A DNA stretch of 64,000 nucleotides, taken from the NCBI RefSeq assembly GCF_902686445.1, contig NC_062218.1:13987015-14051014 (forward strand), read 5' to 3'. Below the pieces are notes generated by a model. That model did not search any database and was not told the origin of the DNA. It saw only the letters and a program-made list of their open reading frames with translations. This DNA comes from Sciurus carolinensis (taxonomy: Eukaryota; Chordata; Mammalia; Rodentia; Sciuridae). The translations under genes and the position numbers were made by a program. Shown in pieces: positions 1 through 11,999 of this stretch (positions are counted from its first letter, which is position 1; every line of letters begins with the position of its first letter).

Positions 1-530
1 GCCATGTAAGAACTACACCAAGCACAAATATGGAGAGGGCCCTGGGCACGGGACACCCAGCCGAGGGGGATCCCTGAGCACGGGGGTCCTGGCAACACGA
101 GCCAAGAAGCCGTCTTGGAAGCAGTTCTGTCAGCCCAGATCTCTCAGCGATGCCGCAGGAATGGCAGGCAGATGGCCCCAGGGAACCCTTGGAGGCCACA
201 AAATCATGAACAGAGGAAAAATGGTGGTTTGGAACCCACTCAGAACTAAGAATAGCTCTTTCTCTGTGCATTGCAGTGAGACATGTGCTAAGATTCAGAA
301 AAGCAAGCTCCCCCTTTCCTTTCTGGTCTTTGCAGTGAAGAGCCTCATTAAATCACTCTAAGGCCCCTTGCCACAACTCCCTGGAATGCCACTTCTCTTT
401 ATTACTCCACCTTCTCTTTCCTTCCCACCTTTCCTCTGCTCCCCCTCCTCCTCCATCCCCCCTCTTCCCACAGGCACCTTAGGAATACTATAACAAAAAG
501 CCCTTAAAAGCACTAGATCCCAAGTGCTTT
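1..530. other. Unassigned sequence, no gene seen
   Basis: I see no recognisable exon or repeat family. The first 200 bases are GC-rich; 400-475 is pyrimidine-rich (CT-type low complexity). The 66-codon frame starting at 161 has no recognisable domain and is probably chance. Confidence 0.5.
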
Positions 531-670
531 GAAGGTGATGGAAATGTTCTACAACTGGGCTGTGGTGATGGCTGCGTGAGTCTATAAATTACTAAAATTC
601 GCCAAAATGTACACTTAAAATAGATGAATTTTATGATATGTAAATTATACCTCAATAAAACTATTTAAAA
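531..670 (+). mobile_element. L1 3'-UTR fragment (old L1M-type)
   Basis: The stretch matches the known end of old L1 3' UTRs: 'gtgatggaaatgttct', then 'tgtacacttaaa', then 'ttatgatatgtaaattatac', ending at an AATAAA signal (654-659) and a short A-rich tail. Only the non-coding 3' tip remains, a typical 5'-truncated insertion. The subfamily (L1MB/L1MC range) is a guess from memory of the consensus. Confidence 0.75.
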
Positions 671-894
671 GCCCTGGAAAATAATTAAAAAAGCAAAATG
701 AGTGAAATCTTTTCAGCAATTATTTGCTTAGTTAGTGTGTGTTATCTTCTATTATAAGATCTTTGAAATGCACTTAATTTTTTAAAATTACATATAACTC
801 CTGGTACACTGGAACAAAGAGCAGACTAAGCAGGCCGCTGGCCTACTCGCTGTCTGCGGCTTCTCTCTCCTGGAAGGCTGTGCTGCCTAGTGAG

Positions 895-1010
895 TTCAGA
901 CTTGGGGTTCAGATCTGAATCCAAGATCTGTACTCCAACTTTTTGCTGTTTGACTTGGAGTAAGAAGGACATTATCTTCCTCGACTTTAAAGTGGGATGA
1001 CAGTAAATGA
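895..1010 (+). mobile_element. MIR SINE fragment
   Basis: This matches the MIR core in consensus orientation: the 'gggttcagatctgaatcc' tRNA-like B-box region, followed by the 'tgacttggagtaa...ttatcttcctc' segment that corresponds to the consensus 'tgaccttgggcaagttacttaacctctc'. It is heavily diverged and lacks both ends, as expected for an ancient mammal-wide element. Confidence 0.65.
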
Positions 1011-1029
1011 GGATTCACACACACACACG

Positions 1030-3049
1030 TGTACTACACACCTGACCATACAGCTGACATCTCTGAGAGAAAACTCCCCGAGCCCTCTGCTTCTGGAAGC
1101 TTCTGCAGGAAGTCTGACGAAGAGCGCTTGTGATATATGTGACCAATCCAGCTCCCACTGGCACCCGACCATGTCCTACCTCCCGACACCCTCCTGTGGC
1201 TTCACATTACTTTCCTTGAAGTGCTAAGAAAGTGTCGGTCCCGTTCACCAACATCAAGGTGATCTGGCAGCTCGCTACTCCTGAGGAGGGGCAGGTACAA
1301 CATCTCCTCAGCTGTTACCTTTTACTTTGAGCAGTACTGTAACACAACCACTCAATGCCTGTCCCCTCGTTCCCATAACTCCTCACTGTCCTTCTGTTTC
1401 CCAGCCATAAGTTGTAGACAAGGAACTTGGATAACAAGGAACAAGCTTTTCCTCACTGAAGAGAGCTTCCCCTTGCTTAAATGCTGCACCGGCTGTTCAC
1501 ACTTTAATTGAGAACCTACCACTTGCCAGAACAGGCAGAAAAGCTGGGCAGGACACTGCAGCAGGACATCCCAGGCCCCACCCAGAACACCTGACTGTCC
1601 TTCAGTGAGGGAGGACACACATGACCAAGGGACTGCTGGGGACTTCAGGGATCCAGCAACTGCAGGCCACAGGAAGCACAGAGGAAGTAGGTATGAAGCA
1701 TGGGTAGAAGTTTTGAAGCATCCGTAGAAGTTCATTAGGCAGAACAAACAGAGGCTGCTGGAAAGCCAAACACTTCTCATTCTTTGACCTTGGTACTATT
1801 TTTTTAATTTCATTTTATCTTCCACTTGTCTCTCCTAATACTTTTGAGCTCTCCTCCCATACCTGGTTTTGCAAGTCAACAGCAAATAGTCAAGCAGTGA
1901 CTTGCTTAGTGCAAAAATCCAGCACAACATCTGGTTTCTACCTTTGAATTGCCCACAATCAATTTGAGCAATAAGGTCAAGGCATGGGAAACAAGGACTA
2001 AACAGTGCAGGGCTGTCCTTAAGCCACAAGCTGTGCAGAAGGGACTGTGTGTTTCACTGGGGAGCTGAGCAGACAGACACTGTACAAACTAAAGCAATCC
2101 AGAATGGCTTCCTGGGGGAGGCAGGCCTCTCTGTATCTGACAGGGGCAATGTGGAGAAGTCAGTCTGAGGTGAGGCTCTAGGGCAGGGATAAGCAAGAGA
2201 GGCCTCTGCGGTGCCCATTTAAGATACGGTTGTGTCCACAGACTCCAGAGGAGCTGTTAGAAAGTCCAAGTGCGGGCAATCATCTGGCAGACCTGTCTGC
2301 ATCACCCAGCGGCACAACGCTCCCCCGGAGCCCAGCTGACACGATTTTCCACGCACACATGTGCTTCCCCAAACACACGGGGCTCTCTTGCAGGCAGGGA
2401 CTGTACCTTCTTGATGGTGAGTCCTTGCGACTTGGCACAATGCAGAGGCACAGCTTCTGAACTCAAAAAACACTGGGTCAGTGAATGAAGTCGTGCTTAT
2501 TCTGTCCCTTTACGTGAGTGATTTGTTCTGGCAGCGTGGAAGGATCCAAAAGCCACTTCACCTTCTAGCTCTGGTCAAGTCATTCTCAACCAAGGGTGAT
2601 TTTGCCTCACCCGACCCTCCTGCCCAGGGAAGTCAGACAGTGCCCGAGGGCGCCTTTGGTTGTCATTAATTCCTGGAGATGATGCCACCAGAAGAGAGGG
2701 GGAAGAGCCTGACTCTTCTCAAGATAACTGCACTTTGGTGGCAGCGACCCTCAAGTGTGTCCCGGGTCATCTCACCTCAGAGTGGCTGTGTCCACAGGGT
2801 GTGAGGGTGTGGTGCAGAGCGGTGACGTCAGGGCAGAGAGGGACGTGCTGGCAGGCTTGACAGGCTAGCTGGGAACCTGCTCAAGTCCTGGGCCGTTCTG
2901 CATGCTGTAAACTGCTTGTCTAGGTACAGCACGGCAGGCTGACGTTAAAATAAATGACAGATGACTCAGTGAAGCCTCAGGGAAGGGAGACAGCGCACGT
3001 CTCAAAGATTTCCTTACAGTTCGGAATAGGCAGAGGGATGGTGATGGAA
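1030..3049. other. Unassigned unique sequence
   Basis: Two kilobases without a confident gene or repeat. The longest open frame is 142 codons on the minus strand (1352-1780) with no motif I recognise. Several overlapping frames at 2219-2488 are open on both strands, which suggests composition and not coding. Old, unrecognised repeats may be hidden here. Confidence 0.4.
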
Positions 3050-3077
3050 GGGGGGGGGGGGGAGGAAGGAAGGAAGG
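3050..3077 (+). repeat. G13 run followed by GGAA repeats
   Basis: Thirteen consecutive G (3050-3062) are followed by AGGAAGGAAGGAAGGG, giving a purine-only tract. The G-runs could fold as a G-quadruplex on the plus strand. The exact G count is prone to sequencing error. Confidence 0.85.
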
Positions 3078-4721
3078 GCGCACAGACAGCCTGAGAGAAA
3101 CCCTCACCCAAGGCTACCGCAGGGCCAGGGCACCGCCCATCCAGGACACTGCCCTGCACTGTAATCACCAGATCAGGAGAACAGTTGGCCTTTTCTGTCT
3201 TTGATGAGAAATTGAAGAAAAGGTGTCCCAAAGGGCAAAGACAATGCTAATATCTCCTTAGGAACTGCTTCTAGAGCTGGCCAAACTTCAGGCCTCCAAG
3301 AGAGGAATCTGCCCTAGACACTACATGGTACCTCTGTTCTGGAGATGGCAGAGAGAAGCGAAAGCAACCTGGTGCAATCTGGCTCTGGTGGCAAGGACAA
3401 AAAAACGTGTCCACGGAGGACAGAATCCAGCCTCGTCCGCATTTCCATAAACACGATAGAGAACCTGTCCTCAGAAAAACATGGTTGGAAGGAGGCCAAA
3501 AGGCCTTCAGAGGCCCTTCATCTTAGGAAGAGGCAAGAGTGGCCCAGGCAGTGAATCTGCCTGCTGTGAAGGGACCAGTATGGCCAGGGGCCCTCACTGT
3601 GGCCCCTGGAATCAGCCCAGGGTTCCTGCCCTCTGCCGCCGTGCCTCTGAACTCACCCTGCCGCCTCTCTTGTCCTCACGTGGGTCACTTTCTAATCTCC
3701 CTTCAGTCTTAATTCTTTCTTGCCAACTCGAGGGAGCTGTGACCACAGAAGTGGCGGAAACCACCTGCCTGGTGAACAAAGGTGGTGGCAGGGAGCCAGC
3801 AGCCCTCCACCGCGGCCGGGCCCTGCCTGCAGGTTGGGTGAGCAGGTGTGCTGCTTATGGAAATTTCCATCGCCTGGCAAACGTTCCAGGGAAACGACTA
3901 CTACGAAGAGACGAATGTGAACTAATCCACGCGACAGCTGAACCTTCCAAGCAACGGGGCTGGCGCGGGCACGATCTGCCCTAAGATGCAGAAGCACATT
4001 TCCTGGAGCTTCCCGTCCCGGGAGACACTCGGAGCGGAAAAAAAATGAAGTGCGTGGTTTGAGAGGAGGGCTCGAGGGAAGCACTATTGATTTTTGGGAA
4101 AATCAGGTTACCGTATTATTGCTTCTTAGGCAGTGATGTCCGTGGTGAAGGATCATTTGTTTTTCAGTAAGCGTCTCTGACAAAGGTTTCATGACCGGAG
4201 GTACCAAGTTGGTCATGCTCTGCAAATGGTGAAATAAGGCCACTGTGCCCGCCAAAGAATTAATAAATGATTAAAGAGCTAGAGCAGTACTAACTGCACC
4301 CCACTCAAAGAAGCAGGCCTGCATCAGGGTACTTGAGAGTCATGAGACAGGAGAGGGAGGGCAGGCATGGGCTGCAGCTGTTTGGACTCTGCCAGGAGGA
4401 GGAGGGGGGTCCTGCTGGGGACAGAAGTGCCCCCAGGGCAGCACAAGCTCAGGTGTGGAGAGAAGAGGCAGGGAGGATCAGATGCCTCACCACCTGCAGC
4501 TGGCAGGGGACAGGACAGCAGGGGTGAAGAGGAGGATGCAAAGCAACAGACTCAGAAAGCACCCAGGCAGAGGGTGCTGAGGCAGCCACCTGGTCTCCAA
4601 AGCGGCTTTCTCTGCACCTTACAGGTCACACGGCCACAAGGAGCCCAGCCACGAAAGCATGAGTCCTAGGGCACCGTTCTCCACAGTCACTAAAGCACAG
4701 CTCTGTTGAGCTGCATGAGTA

Positions 4722-4723
<2 letters not shown>
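3078..4723. other. GC-rich unique DNA, overlapping open frames, no gene recognised
   Basis: The section around 3560-4060 is richer in CpG than its surroundings. It carries a 167-codon frame on plus (3481-3984) and a 130-codon frame on minus (3692-4084). Neither has a recognisable domain, signal peptide or clear splice context, and being open on both strands argues for composition. 4330-4670 is also GC-rich with a 100-codon frame. Confidence 0.4.
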
Positions 4724-4789
<66 letters not shown>

Positions 4790-4806
4790 GGAAGGAGGGA
4801 GGGAGA
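4724..4806 (+). repeat. Compound microsatellite (GT)n(GA)n
   Basis: About 35 bases of uninterrupted GT (4724-4758) pass directly into GA repeats (4759-4790) and then a GGA-rich purine tail to about 4806. The first block is alternating purine-pyrimidine and the second is all purine on one strand, so the two halves favour different non-B structures. Length is likely polymorphic. Confidence 0.95.
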
Positions 4807-5707
4807 CTTATGCGCACACACACACCTTCCTACGTTCTGCACCTGCTGTCATGATGGTCAGTAGCACAAGCCTTGAGAGGGTCAGACTTCCACGAGTGTC
4901 CTACATCTGCCTTTTTCTATTTAAGCCTGGAACTCCACTAGACCTTCTCAGACTCAGTTTCCTCATCTGTGTGAGCATCCAGGACACAGTGATAAAGACA
5001 TGCATTCAGTCCCTGCTCCATTTCCTGGCACACGGTTCTTACGACTGCTGGAATCTGAGGTCCTAGTGTCCTGTGTGCTAATCAGATGGCTGGTGCCTTG
5101 GGTAGCCTCATGATAGGGAACCAGCTGTGTGATCAGAGTTGGAAATTTCAGAGTTGGTCTCCAGGGAAGGAAAAGGAAGTGAAGGTTCGGTTGATGACCA
5201 ATGGTGGATGATTCCAAACATCTACGGAAAGGTTCCTCTATAAACTCAAAATGACAGAGTTGAAGAGTTCTGGGCTGGTGTTCAGTGGGCGGCTTTGCCC
5301 TCTGCATCTCTTCCATTTGGCTGATCCAAGTCATACATGTTACACATGTGTGACTGTAAGGAAAGCATTTCTCTGGGTTCCATAAGCCAATCTAGCAAAT
5401 GACTGAACCCAAGGAGAGGGTTAGGAGAACCTTCAATTTATAACAGCCAGAAGCACAGGTGAGAGCTCAACTCAGAATTGCTATCAACATCTGAAGTAAG
5501 GACCGTGTTTGGGGACTGAGCCCTTACCCTGTGTGTTTTTTGATGCTATCTTGATGTAGCTCAATTCACCATGTCAGAACTGAGTCAAATTGTGGGACAC
5601 TCAGTTGGTATCTGGAGAATCAGAGAATTGCTGGTATGGGAAAATCCCACACATCTGGTGCCAGAAGTAAAGTGTTGGAGTATAGAGAAGAAAGTGTTTC
5701 TTGCATC
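4807..5707. other. Unassigned sequence
   Basis: No recognisable gene. Open frames of 112 codons (+, 4728-5066) and 123 codons (-, 4963-5334) overlap on opposite strands. The plus frame begins inside the microsatellite, so it is not a credible gene. Confidence 0.4.
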
Positions 5708-6060
5708 TGTGTTAGTCATCTTTTCCTCACTGTAACAACATACCTGAGATAACTAACTTACAAAGAGGAAAAGTTTATTCTGACTCACAGTCTAAGGCTC
5801 CAGTACATGGTCATACATGGTTGCTTTCAGGCCTCCACTGGGAATGCTAGATGGCAGTGGCAGGAGAAGCCCATCAGAGCAAGCTGGTCACTCCATGGCC
5901 AGAGTTTCACAATCACCTTAAAGGGCACACACTTCCATGGTCTAAGGAGCTCTTACCAAGTCCAGCCTCACAAAGATTCCACTACATCTCAACAGCACCA
6001 ACATAGGGACCAAGACTTGAGCCCATGAACCTCTGAGGGATGTCTGACATTTACACTACA
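5708..6060 (-). repeat. 3' LTR of the antisense MaLR element
   Basis: This is about 353 bp, with TG...CA ends in plus-strand view. It is the downstream LTR of the element, because the element reads on the minus strand. It is strongly diverged from its partner at 7470-7832, which implies an old insertion. Confidence 0.75.
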
Positions 6061-7469
6061 GAACTCTGTCCCTGGTCCCCAGTGGTTCATGTCCATCTCA
6101 CAATGTGAGATGCATTTAGCCTATCCCAAAGAGTCTCTAAAGCCTTAACTATTCCAGCACTGATCAAAAGCCCCAAGTCCCAAGTTTCCTATGAGACTCA
6201 AGGCAAACTCAGCTGTGAGCCCTTGCAAAAAAGTCAAAGAGAAATGTATACAATGATGATAGGGGCACCAGGTAAATATTCCTATTCCAACAGGGAGGAA
6301 TAAGAAAATAGTAAGGAGGGATTTGGTCCAAAGCAAGACCAAAACTCAGCAGGACAAAGATAACTTTCACATCTCCATATCTGGCATCCACAGCACACTG
6401 TATCTGGATTTGGGTTCCCAAGGGCTTGAGCGTCTTACCTCTTAGCTTAGCTGACTGCAGCCCCTCTTGGGCTGAGTCTGCACATTACCCATAGCTTCCC
6501 GAGGCAGACATTCCATGTTCCTGGGTCTCGACTGCAGCATTGGCATCATTCTCACGCAGTACACTGTCTCGCCCCCCAGGCCCTCCCTCACAATCCTGCA
6601 CAGCTGCCATGGCTCCCTGACTTGCATGCTGCATGCCAGCACAACCAGCACCAGGCATATGGCACCAAGGTCTGCTGTCAGCATGAACTACGTCCAGGTC
6701 TGCCTGGATCACTGCTGTAGCAGCCTCTCGGTACCTTGCTAGCTGAACACAGGAAAAGGAATCCTGGGAGTTCTGAGCACACAGGACACCCTAGGGCTCT
6801 TCTCTGAAAAGATTCTGCCCTAGAAGTTTTGAAACAATCTTGCATTACTTCATCACTGAAATGGTGGTGGCGCTGACCTTGACAATTTCGGAGATATCCT
6901 TGAGGCGCCTTTCCTATTGTCCTAGTGTGAAACCCTTGGCTTTTTGTTACTGGTGTTAGCAACTATACCCTCCTTGGCTATACCTTTACACATGCTCCTT
7001 TTATGGGCAAGATGCATTTTTTTCCAAATTATTACTCCTTTTTGTTCCCAATTCTCACTGTAAAAAGGACTAAAATCAGCCAGTAATACACATGCCATAG
7101 CCCAAATGTGTTGTTACTTTGTTGACTTAAATTTCTTCCACTAGATCACCTTTAAGCTCAGTCACCTACAAACTATATATCCAAATTCTTTGCCATGGTG
7201 TTACATGGGTGGCCTCTAGTCCAGTTCCCAATGGTGTCCTCATTTCCCTCCGAAACCCCATCAACATAATCTTTACTGTCCACATTCCTGTGTCTGCATT
7301 CTGATCTTCTGAGTCCCCACAAGATAAGCTCCTCTTCCAGCATTCAAGGCTTCTCTAACCTGCTCCTCCAAAATTTTCCAACCTCCTTTGATGAACCAGT
7401 TCCAAAGACTCCTCCACATGATCTCATGTATAGCTATAGTCAAAAACCCCACTCCTGGTACCAATTTTC
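6061..7469 (-). mobile_element. MaLR internal region (decayed)
   Basis: This 1.4-kb spacer lies between the two LTRs, comparable to the 1.4-1.6 kb internal region of MaLR elements. No open frame exceeds about 95 codons and I see no retroviral catalytic motif. Its end at 7450-7469 has the family's typical sequence just inside the 5' LTR. Confidence 0.7.
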
Positions 7470-7832
7470 TGTATGTCCTTCCCACCACTATAACACAAAA
7501 CCCAAAAAGGGGGTTTTTCTGGCTGACAGTTTTAGAGGTTCCATGGAGTCCGTGATTGGGTGGACCCATTACTTTTAAGCCTCTGGTTGGAGTGCTGGCT
7601 GGGAATAGTGGAGAGTGCATGGCAGATCAACCTGTTCACCTCATGACCAGGAAGCAAAGGTAAGAAAAGGTCAGGGTCTTACAATCTCCTTCTGAGCATG
7701 CTCTTCATGGCCTAAGGGCCTCACACCGGGACCCACCTCCTTAAAGGTTCCACCAACTCTCAATGGTGTGACCCTGGGGACCAAACATTTTACATACAGG
7801 GCTTTGGGACATTCAACATCCAAACTATAGCA
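7470..7832 (-). repeat. 5' LTR of the antisense MaLR element
   Basis: This is about 363 bp, starting TGTATG and ending CTATAGCA in plus-strand view. It contains 'cctcctta', 'ccaccaactctcaa' and the terminal 'acattcaacatccaaactatagca', which match the reverse complement of MaLR LTR 5' ends ('tgctatagtttgga...'). Confidence 0.75.
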
Positions 7833-8469
7833 GTATCAGAGGAGATCATTTCCACAATACATTTAGCACCATCCCTGGAATAGAAATACCAAACGGGTGA
7901 CATCTAGCTGTTAACTATTAAGAGTGCTGAGTATCCAGCAATTCTTCAGTCAGCTCTAGTGGAAGCTGGTGATGTTTTATCAACTAGGCACCTGCTGAAT
8001 CTCCCCAGGACCATTAACATAACATTCATGTGACATACCTTTTGCAAACCATATTTTTTCCTAGTTCTCTAGAAAAACCAGCCCCATTATATTCAGATTT
8101 TTCAATTAATTAAAAAATATAATGTGTGCAATTTTAAAGCTCTCCTCCTTTAAGAGTCAAAAATGATAAAAAGAAGTTTTAGTTAGGACACTAACTGAGA
8201 TTTATAAACTCACATAATTCAGTTTCTGTATCCACGAAATTACTTTGCACAAATGAATCATTATATCATGTCGCTGAACTCAGAATCCAAAGGAGATGCT
8301 CAAGACTGTGCAGCCCATCTGCTTTTGTGTTTTTCTACTACTAATTCACAGGAGGCTGAAGAGCAGCTCCTTCATATATAAAGGGCACAATCACAACACG
8401 ACAATATGACAGAACATAAAATGGATATCTGCTTTAACTAGAGACTATTGGAGGCTGATACTTTGAAAT
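7833..8469. other. AT-rich unassigned sequence
   Basis: No gene or confident repeat is seen. The base composition is AT-rich, and 8090-8140 contains short A/T runs. Confidence 0.4.
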
Positions 8470-8580
8470 AATCTAGTCCAAACTCATTTTGGAGACACCA
8501 AGAACAGAGATACAATGACTGACTCAAGGTCACACAGCTAGTTAGTGATCAATATAATAAAAGTCTCAGATCTCTACACT
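8470..8580 (-). mobile_element. MIR SINE fragment, antisense
   Basis: 'gactcaaggtcacacagcta' at 8521-8540 is a near-perfect match to the reverse complement of the MIR core ('gcccaaggtcacacagctag'). The flanks fit the diverged consensus ('ggagacaccaagaacagaga' before; 'agtctcagatctctacactg' after). Confidence 0.8.
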
Positions 8581-10533
8581 GCAATAGTAATAATGGACTC
8601 TGAAAATGGTGTGGATGTCCAGTTCCCATCCTCAACCTAGGATACTTCCTATCTAGGTCATATTCTACATAAAAACCTATGTCCCTAGGGGTTGAACAAG
8701 AGGATGATGTGTGGTCATCAAAGTTACCAAATTAAAGAATGTCACAACCCAAAAGCATGATTTTTATGGCTTCATGATAGGAAATCGTTAATACCTGGCC
8801 AACAGCAATGGTCAATGAAGACAAAGTGATATGTGAAATGTTTAAAACACAATGGCTCTGACAGGCACAGCACTTTTCCTCAAAATCATTAACTGCCCAA
8901 GGCGGTCTACAGAAAGCCCTTTCTACACTGGACCGGTGAGAGTCGATGTTTCCTTTGGGCAATAGGGAGTGAGGGGCCACTTATACCCAACAGCCAGTTT
9001 ACTGTTTCAATACAACAATCACGACTGATTTTTGACTAGTGAGCAAATGAACATTATGACTAAAATCTGGAATAATATTCCTGAGCACACTAGAAAATTC
9101 AAATTATTATTGTTTGACTTCAGATTACAGAATGCTATAAAGCAGTCTTTCTAGATCGGAGGTTACCTTCTCTGGGTGGATAAAATGCACATGTATTCAA
9201 ATGAGGAAATACGAGGACATAATTAAAGAATGTCACTTATCAAATCTCAATATCACATGTCTTAGAGAAACTGTAACAGGATACGTTCCCCTAATTCCAA
9301 TAGTTTTGTTTGTTTGTTTTAATCAAGAGAGTATTTGTAACTCAGTTTATACAACTAAAGAAAAGATACAGAAGGATTCCAAAATCTGAAACTTTCATTT
9401 TTTTCAGTGATGATGTTTACAGGTCAACTGCAACGTACCCTAAATGTTTCTTCTTGCCTTCCCCTTGTTTATCACCCAGTGAGCAGCTTGACTCTTGGTA
9501 CACACGTGGCCTCTGCTTTGTACCCAGAATTGTTCCTGGTGGGGCCCAATCAGTGAGCCCAGAGGGTCCGCTGACCTGTGTACAAGGGTTGACTCTCTCA
9601 GGAGTTTTCTTTTCTAATCAAGAGGAAATGACTGCCATAATTATTAGTTAAAAAAAAAAAAATACAATGTGGTTGCTCAGTTTCCCCATCCATCAAATTT
9701 CCTTTGATTATTTGGATTATTATCTTCAAAATTAAAACCCATGGTGAGGAATCAAAGACCCTTCCTCTAAGCTTTCCTGCTTGATGTGTCTACCTAAGCC
9801 ACCCCCTGTACTCCGGTCTCACACTGTTGCAATTACTTCATCCTTTTGCCCTGAAAAAAAAAAAAAAAAAAAAAAGCCTGTCATCAGACAGGTTCATGAA
9901 TAAGATGATGAGTCTCGATTCTGCAGTAACGTTTTAACAGAAGCTGAGGCGGGGCTTTGTAAATGGCATTTAGCAAGAAGAATAACTTAAAATGAAATAT
10001 TTAGCCAATCTACTCATTAGGACAAAATTTGTGAGTCTAATTTAAACCATTATTCTGCAGCGAGTGCCCTCTGGTTCCTTAACTCGTCAATTTCCTCCTC
10101 AGCTCCCGGATTAGATGTGCACTCAGCTCCTCTCCTGCCCGTCTCTCAATCTCGCATTTGCTGCTGCTGACTTGCTCCTCAGCTGAGGAGCACTGTGAAG
10201 GGCAGCTTGATGTCACAGCCTCATCAGTTTATGTGATAGGAATGAACTCATCAATAAGTGTGAGTCAAGAGCCCGGAAGACCGCAGAGAGGACAGAAGCA
10301 ACGGCATGCAAGGAGAACATTTATTTTCTTGAAGCATATTTGGAGAATTTGCATCTTAGCAGACATCTAGCGTTTATAATAAGCTGGGCAGGAAGAAAGG
10401 AATAAAAAGATTTATGTAAAAAGTTCATACCAAACTGAAACTCGAAAACATCTGCATACTTGTCTTTTTCAATAACCGTGACTATTGCTGGGATAGTCTT
10501 GGTATGCACCTCCGCAGGACTAATGCTCCTGCA
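8581..10533. other. Unassigned unique sequence with two poly-A tracts
   Basis: No exon recognised. It holds A-tracts at about 9650-9662 and 9854-9875 (22 A). 9900-10250 is repeat-free and contains TAATTTAAA-type AT motifs next to a GC-richer section. Frames of 113 codons (9310-9651) and 70 codons (10158-10370) lack identifiable domains. Confidence 0.4.
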
Positions 10534-10597
10534 GGGCTGGAGGTGCAGCTCAGCACCAGCCCCACATGCACACAGCCCTAGGTTCAATGCCCAGCGC
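10534..10597 (+). mobile_element. ID-type SINE, diverged
   Basis: It starts 'gggctggaggtgcagctcag' and ends 'ccctaggttcaatgcccagc', which correspond to the ID consensus A-box region and the B-box 'gggttcaatccccagc'. The ID family derives from tRNA-Ala and the BC1 RNA gene. The copy is diverged and lacks an obvious A-tail. Confidence 0.75.
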
Positions 10598-10599
10598 AG

Positions 10600-11995
10600 G
10601 TTAGTCCAGACGTCATGAGGCTGAGGATTGTTAGGAGCACAAAGGCAAAAGTTTAGCAGCATGATTCTAGCTTTTGGAACATGAGTGTACTTATTAATGA
10701 CTTTCAGAAGAGACTGAAGGTGACAAAGAATACAGTTTCCTTTTTTTACTAAGTCAGTGAATAGTATTCTTGAAGCCTTCGCGCAAGGCTTTGTTTGCCT
10801 AACTATAACTACAAAATTGGATCTTTCTGAGTGAAATCAAAGTGACCACACTTCAGAGTCCTGGGCCTGAGGGATCATCTCTCACCAAGAACTACAGAGC
10901 ATCCACTATACCACCTCCACACACGTGCTCACCTGACAAGGAACTGAAATTACCTGGTTTTCCATGCTTACGATTTCATCAAACCACTCTGGATACTTCC
11001 AATAACTTAGTTCAGTATCACCTCCACCCCCAAATTGCAGAGACCAGTTATTACAGGTGATTTAGAAAATAGTCTCTGCTACCCAATGAACTTCTGAAAG
11101 AAATGCTGTACTACTGGTTTCACTTTGTCTGCTTTGACAGAGTAAAAAGATTCAGAGTGATTTTTGAAAAGCAAACCTGAGGCTACTGGAATCAGAGAAA
11201 GTAGAAGCTGCTATATGCCTACCACGCAGGATGACATCATATTTTTGGAATATCTGGAAAGAATTCAAAGCTATAACCTCATGCAATGAGGTTATAGCTC
11301 ATTGCATAAAAATATCTAAACCTACTCACAAATGTTTAAGAAACTGGATTTGGGGGAAATGCGTAGGGCATCTTTGTAATCGAAGTCAGTTTTTGTGAAA
11401 CAGCCCTCAGCCCGTCGGGTCAGACGGTGGGAGGTGTTAAGGCCTTTCTCCAAAGGATTAGTCACAAGAGCAAAGGGTGGGTGAGCTCTGCAGCTGCTCT
11501 GCATGAAAAGAGCCACCCTGCTTGACACACGCGGAAGCCCAGAGCTAAGCGCCAGGGCCACTCTGTGAGCTTCTCAAATTGATTTTCTTCAATACAGAGA
11601 TAAATAAAATATGACTGGATCGGCTGCACCATAATATGTTTCATTTGGGATGCTGTGAATTATTGATTCCTGACTACCCACTCGGCATGTTTATTCACTA
11701 ACCTTTTAAAGCTTTCTGATAAAATGGTGCAAACTTTTCTTAAATGGATTCATTTGTGTACACATATTTGGTGTCACACTTCTTTATTTGCATTCCTGAC
11801 CTAACTTCGCACATCTGGAAAATGCAGTGCCCACCTAGGCAGTGCTTTACAAAGCGAGGCTTGGATTTGGATCTGCAAGGGGACAGCAAGCCCTTAGAGT
11901 TGGTGATTGCTTGCTTTCCACTCCACTGTCTTCCAGCAAAAACTAGGAAACAAAATTCACTCTTTCATTCCATAGTAATTCAGTGGTCACTGTGA
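10600..11995. other. Unassigned sequence with a strong hairpin
   Basis: No gene recognised. The notable structure is a perfect inverted repeat at 11269-11299, listed separately. Open frames here are at most 83 codons. Confidence 0.4.
11269..11307. repeat. Two overlapping perfect inverted repeats
   Basis: Arms AGCTATAACCTCAT (11269-11282) and ATGAGGTTATAGCT (11286-11299) are exact reverse complements around a 3-base loop. The same bases also form a second stem, ATGCAATGAG (11281-11290) with CTCATTGCAT (11298-11307), around a 7-base loop. The two folds exclude each other because they share arm sequence. Confidence 0.95.
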
Positions 11996-11999
11996 TCAT

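Larger units (their letters stand above)
5708..7832 (-). mobile_element. Complete MaLR-type LTR retrotransposon, antisense
   Basis: Two related terminal segments in the same orientation bracket about 1.4 kb of internal DNA. Both LTRs begin (plus-strand view) TGT and show the reverse-complement MaLR hallmark 'agtttatt/gtttttct..ggct/gactcacag'. They end ...CA followed by near-matching 5-base flanks (GCATC before, GTATC after), consistent with a target-site duplication. The internal end next to the right LTR reads 'actcctggtaccaatttt', the reverse complement of the MaLR post-LTR motif 'ggtaccaggagt'. Internal frames are short (up to 115 codons) and broken. MaLRs are non-autonomous ERVL relatives, so loss of coding capacity is expected. 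The family is well supported; the subfamily is not determined. Confidence 0.8.
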
